Under the pieces are notes generated by a model. The model made no database searches and was not told the DNA's origin. It saw only the letters and a program-made list of their open reading frames with translations. A stretch of 64,000 nt of DNA from Marinimicrobium sp038419845 (GTDB lineage: Bacteria; Pseudomonadota; Gammaproteobacteria; Pseudomonadales; Cellvibrionaceae): assembly GCF_038419845.1 (NCBI RefSeq), contig NZ_JBCAQT010000002.1:1-64000 (forward strand), written 5' to 3'. This document shows, in pieces, positions 62,153 to 64,000 of this stretch. The first letter of the stretch is position 1. Every line of letters begins with the position of its first letter. The position numbers and the translations under genes were made by a program.

Positions 62153-63061
62153 ATGACGCAAGAATACCCTCTGGTTACTATCGTGATAACGACGTTCAAC
62201 TGCGAACAATATGTAGAAGAAACGATCCAAAGCGCGGTCGATCAAGACTACCCTAACCTTCAGATAATACTGGTAGATGACGGTTCTTCGGACAATACTA
62301 TCGCACTAGCGGAGCGCTTCTTGCCTAAGATTGAGATTGTTAAACAATCCAATAGCGGCGGACCATCTAAGCCCCGGAATACTGGCCTCAAGATGGCAAA
62401 AGGAGTCTATATCTCGTTCCTGGATGGGGACGACCTATTGGAGCCGGATAGAACCCGACGTCAAGTCGAGGCTCTGGAGGATCACCCGGACGCTGCCATG
62501 TGTGTCGGCGACTATCGTAACTTCAAGAATGGCGTGGTAAGCGAAGGGCATTTTTCAACCTGCCCACAACTAAGCAAAGAATTTCAACACTCAATAACGA
62601 AAAACACGCTGATTTTTCCAAAGGGTAAGGCGGCGAACCTTCTCCTTGAAGAGAACTTTAGTATTACCGTCTCGGTCATGTACCGCACTGAACTGGTTAG
62701 AAATCAGAACGGCTTTAGTGAACAGCTCAAGGCTTGCGAAGACTATCATCTAAACTACCGTATGGCCGCCAACCACCCCGTGGTGGTAATAAATGAGTTT
62801 GTATTCAGGCGGAGAATGCATGATAGTAACGTGAGTTCAAACACATTGTCTATGCTTTACCATTACACCAAAAGCCGCATCCTTCTGATGGAGCAGGAAG
62901 ATAGCCCGATTCGCGCCTTAAAGCTGAGGAATCGTGCCCGGAGCTATTTCCGATCCTTCGTGAAACTTGCCATTAAAAAGTTTCAACATGAGCGCCTACT
63001 CCAGGCTTTACCTCTAGCCGCCGACCTATACCTTAAAAGAATGCCATCCCAAAAATCATAA
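62153..63061 (+). CDS. family 2 glycosyltransferase
   Basis: 302 residues. LVTIVITTFNCEQYVEETIQS, IILVDDGSSDNTIALAER and SFLDGDDLLEPDRTRRQVEA give the GT-A nucleotide and metal sites. It follows the flippase by 24 bases. The acceptor domain includes CEDYHLNYRMAANHPVV. Distantly related to the glycosyltransferase at 59650, perhaps a paralogue. Confidence 0.88.
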   Translation: MTQEYPLVTIVITTFNCEQYVEETIQSAVDQDYPNLQIILVDDGSSDNTIALAERFLPKIEIVKQSNSGGPSKPRNTGLKMAKGVYISFLDGDDLLEPDRTRRQVEALEDHPDAAMCVGDYRNFKNGVVSEGHFSTCPQLSKEFQHSITKNTLIFPKGKAANLLLEENFSITVSVMYRTELVRNQNGFSEQLKACEDYHLNYRMAANHPVVVINEFVFRRRMHDSNVSSNTLSMLYHYTKSRILLMEQEDSPIRALKLRNRARSYFRSFVKLAIKKFQHERLLQALPLAADLYLKRMPSQKS

Positions 63062-63114
63062 CAGCAGGAAAAATGTAGGGTCGGAAGCACACTATATTGT
63101 GGTAATTGATAAAA

Positions 63115-64000
63115 ATGTCCAACAATTTACACTCACATTCACAATCAGTGTTCCGCACGGAGGCTTGGACTCAAGCCTGGCTGGATACCTGGGGGAAAGA
63201 CATTTCGAAGGGACTGATCGATCTGGGTGGCCGAGGCAATCCCCTGGAAATGCTTTACCGGATTCCGCACCGATTCAAGCGTGTCATGCCAGTATCGGTA
63301 CTCTGTCTGGTCGGCAACGGTTTTGGCACCTTGAGCACGCCTCGTTCAGAGTACAACGATATTTCTGATCTGATACGAGAAAGCGGCAGCATACATGAAC
63401 TTAGTAAAGAGCTACACAAACTGCCTTGGCAGCAGATGTGCTTAACTGACATCGCAGCCGGATATCAGGAAGAGGACGACGTACTCTCTCTGATTGACTT
63501 TGAGCCCTGGGGCAACCATCTGATCAAAGAGGAGCCAGGCTATTCAATAGAGAATATGGATTTTGATCACTATTTAGCCAAGCTTGGCAAAAGCACGAGA
63601 CTCGCGTTTTTCAACCGTCGATCACGGCTCGAAAAGCACGGAGAAGTGCAACGCCAACAGTATTCTCTAATCGAAATAGAGCAGTTTTTTCAATTGCTCA
63701 ATGATTTTCATATTCAGCGTTGGGGCAACCCCTGTTATTCAGGTCAGTCGATGAACTTCATGAAAAACTTTTGTCAGCGATTGATCGACAGTGGTGGAGA
63801 GGCAGTTCCAGAGGCAATCATGGTAGACGGCCAACCGGTTTCGGTACTTTTCGACGTCATATGGCAGAACAGGCGATATAATTTACAGAGTGGCTATCAT
63901 GAACACTTTGCCCACAAGATTCCACTCGGGTCATTACACCTGGGTTATGCTATTGAAGACACACTAAAGGCAAGACAAAATTACGATTTTCTAGCAGGCC
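63115..64000 (+). CDS. GNAT-like (BcsL/CelD-type) acetyltransferase, 3'-truncated
   Basis: Open from ATG 63115 to the window end (295 codons seen). The N-terminal RTEAWTQAWLDTWGKD and the later FNRRSRLEKHG, FHIQRWGNPCYSG, and VSVLFDVIWQNRRYNLQSGY pattern fit the Acetyltransf_6 family found in exopolysaccharide clusters. Probably transfers an acyl group to a sugar nucleotide or glycan. The end is outside the window; no frameshift is seen. Confidence 0.7.
   Translation, partial: MSNNLHSHSQSVFRTEAWTQAWLDTWGKDISKGLIDLGGRGNPLEMLYRIPHRFKRVMPVSVLCLVGNGFGTLSTPRSEYNDISDLIRESGSIHELSKELHKLPWQQMCLTDIAAGYQEEDDVLSLIDFEPWGNHLIKEEPGYSIENMDFDHYLAKLGKSTRLAFFNRRSRLEKHGEVQRQQYSLIEIEQFFQLLNDFHIQRWGNPCYSGQSMNFMKNFCQRLIDSGGEAVPEAIMVDGQPVSVLFDVIWQNRRYNLQSGYHEHFAHKIPLGSLHLGYAIEDTLKARQNYDFLAG

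Overview
The window is a GC-rich chromosomal segment of a gammaproteobacterium. Several gene neighbourhoods match those known from Pseudomonas: ppk1/ppx; yheS - TIGR02444 - algP - FKBP - rsd - dsbB; pepP - ubiH - ubiI with ygfB, zapA, 6S RNA and ygfA; ilvA/rpiA; trxA - rho - ubiD. The xylose isomerase cluster, a sugar-oxidoreductase fragment, secreted hydrolases and a PrsK/PrsR exopolysaccharide locus point to a polysaccharide-degrading marine or soil relative of Cellvibrionales such as Marinimicrobium or Saccharophagus. That placement is inference from gene content. No tRNA, rRNA, prophage, IS or CRISPR array was seen.

Layout: 1-2.2 kb, a truncated GMC oxidoreductase, a decayed sugar-phosphate isomerase remnant and a FecI/FecR-type sigma/anti-sigma pair. 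2.4-8.7 kb, polyphosphate metabolism (ppk1, ppx) and an ABC-F ATPase. 8.8-15.8 kb, the AlgP-like histone-like protein, FKBP lipoprotein, WD40 lipoprotein, Rsd, DsbB, an orphan FliL-like protein and GshA. 16-17.9 kb, a large lipoprotein. 18-24.1 kb, D-xylose use: a LacI-type regulator with upstream operator-like palindromes, xylB, xylA and a sugar porter. 24.2-31.8 kb, NUDIX, DUF3301, cold-shock protein, AAC(3)-like protein and the ubiquinone hydroxylase/pepP/ygfB run. 31.9-33.6 kb, zapA, 6S RNA, ygfA and an unlisted 46-residue membrane protein. 33.9-36.3 kb, ilvA and rpiA. 36.4-41.2 kb, a divergent locus of a VWA lipoprotein plus coiled-coil membrane protein facing a two-component pair. 41.4-45.2 kb, trxA, rho, ubiD. 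45.2-52.9 kb, exported proteins (a metallopeptidase, a ThuA protein, an S8 protease, a small two-cysteine protein) and a chemoreceptor. 53-55.7 kb, a SutA-like RNA polymerase adaptor, glnK and amtB with a sigma-54/NtrC promoter. 56.1-64 kb, prsK/prsR followed by visibly more AT-rich exopolysaccharide genes cut off by the window edge.

Two families of short palindromic intergenic repeats run through the window. Family A (core GTGGGCGGAGCCCACCCTAC, 21 copies counted) and family B (about 80 bp, two arms around a conserved CACGGAG centre) lie mainly between or just behind genes. One A copy supplies the stop codon of ubiD and another lies ten bases before a response-regulator start codon. The least explained gene set is the VWA lipoprotein / membrane protein / two-component divergon at 36.4-41.2 kb.
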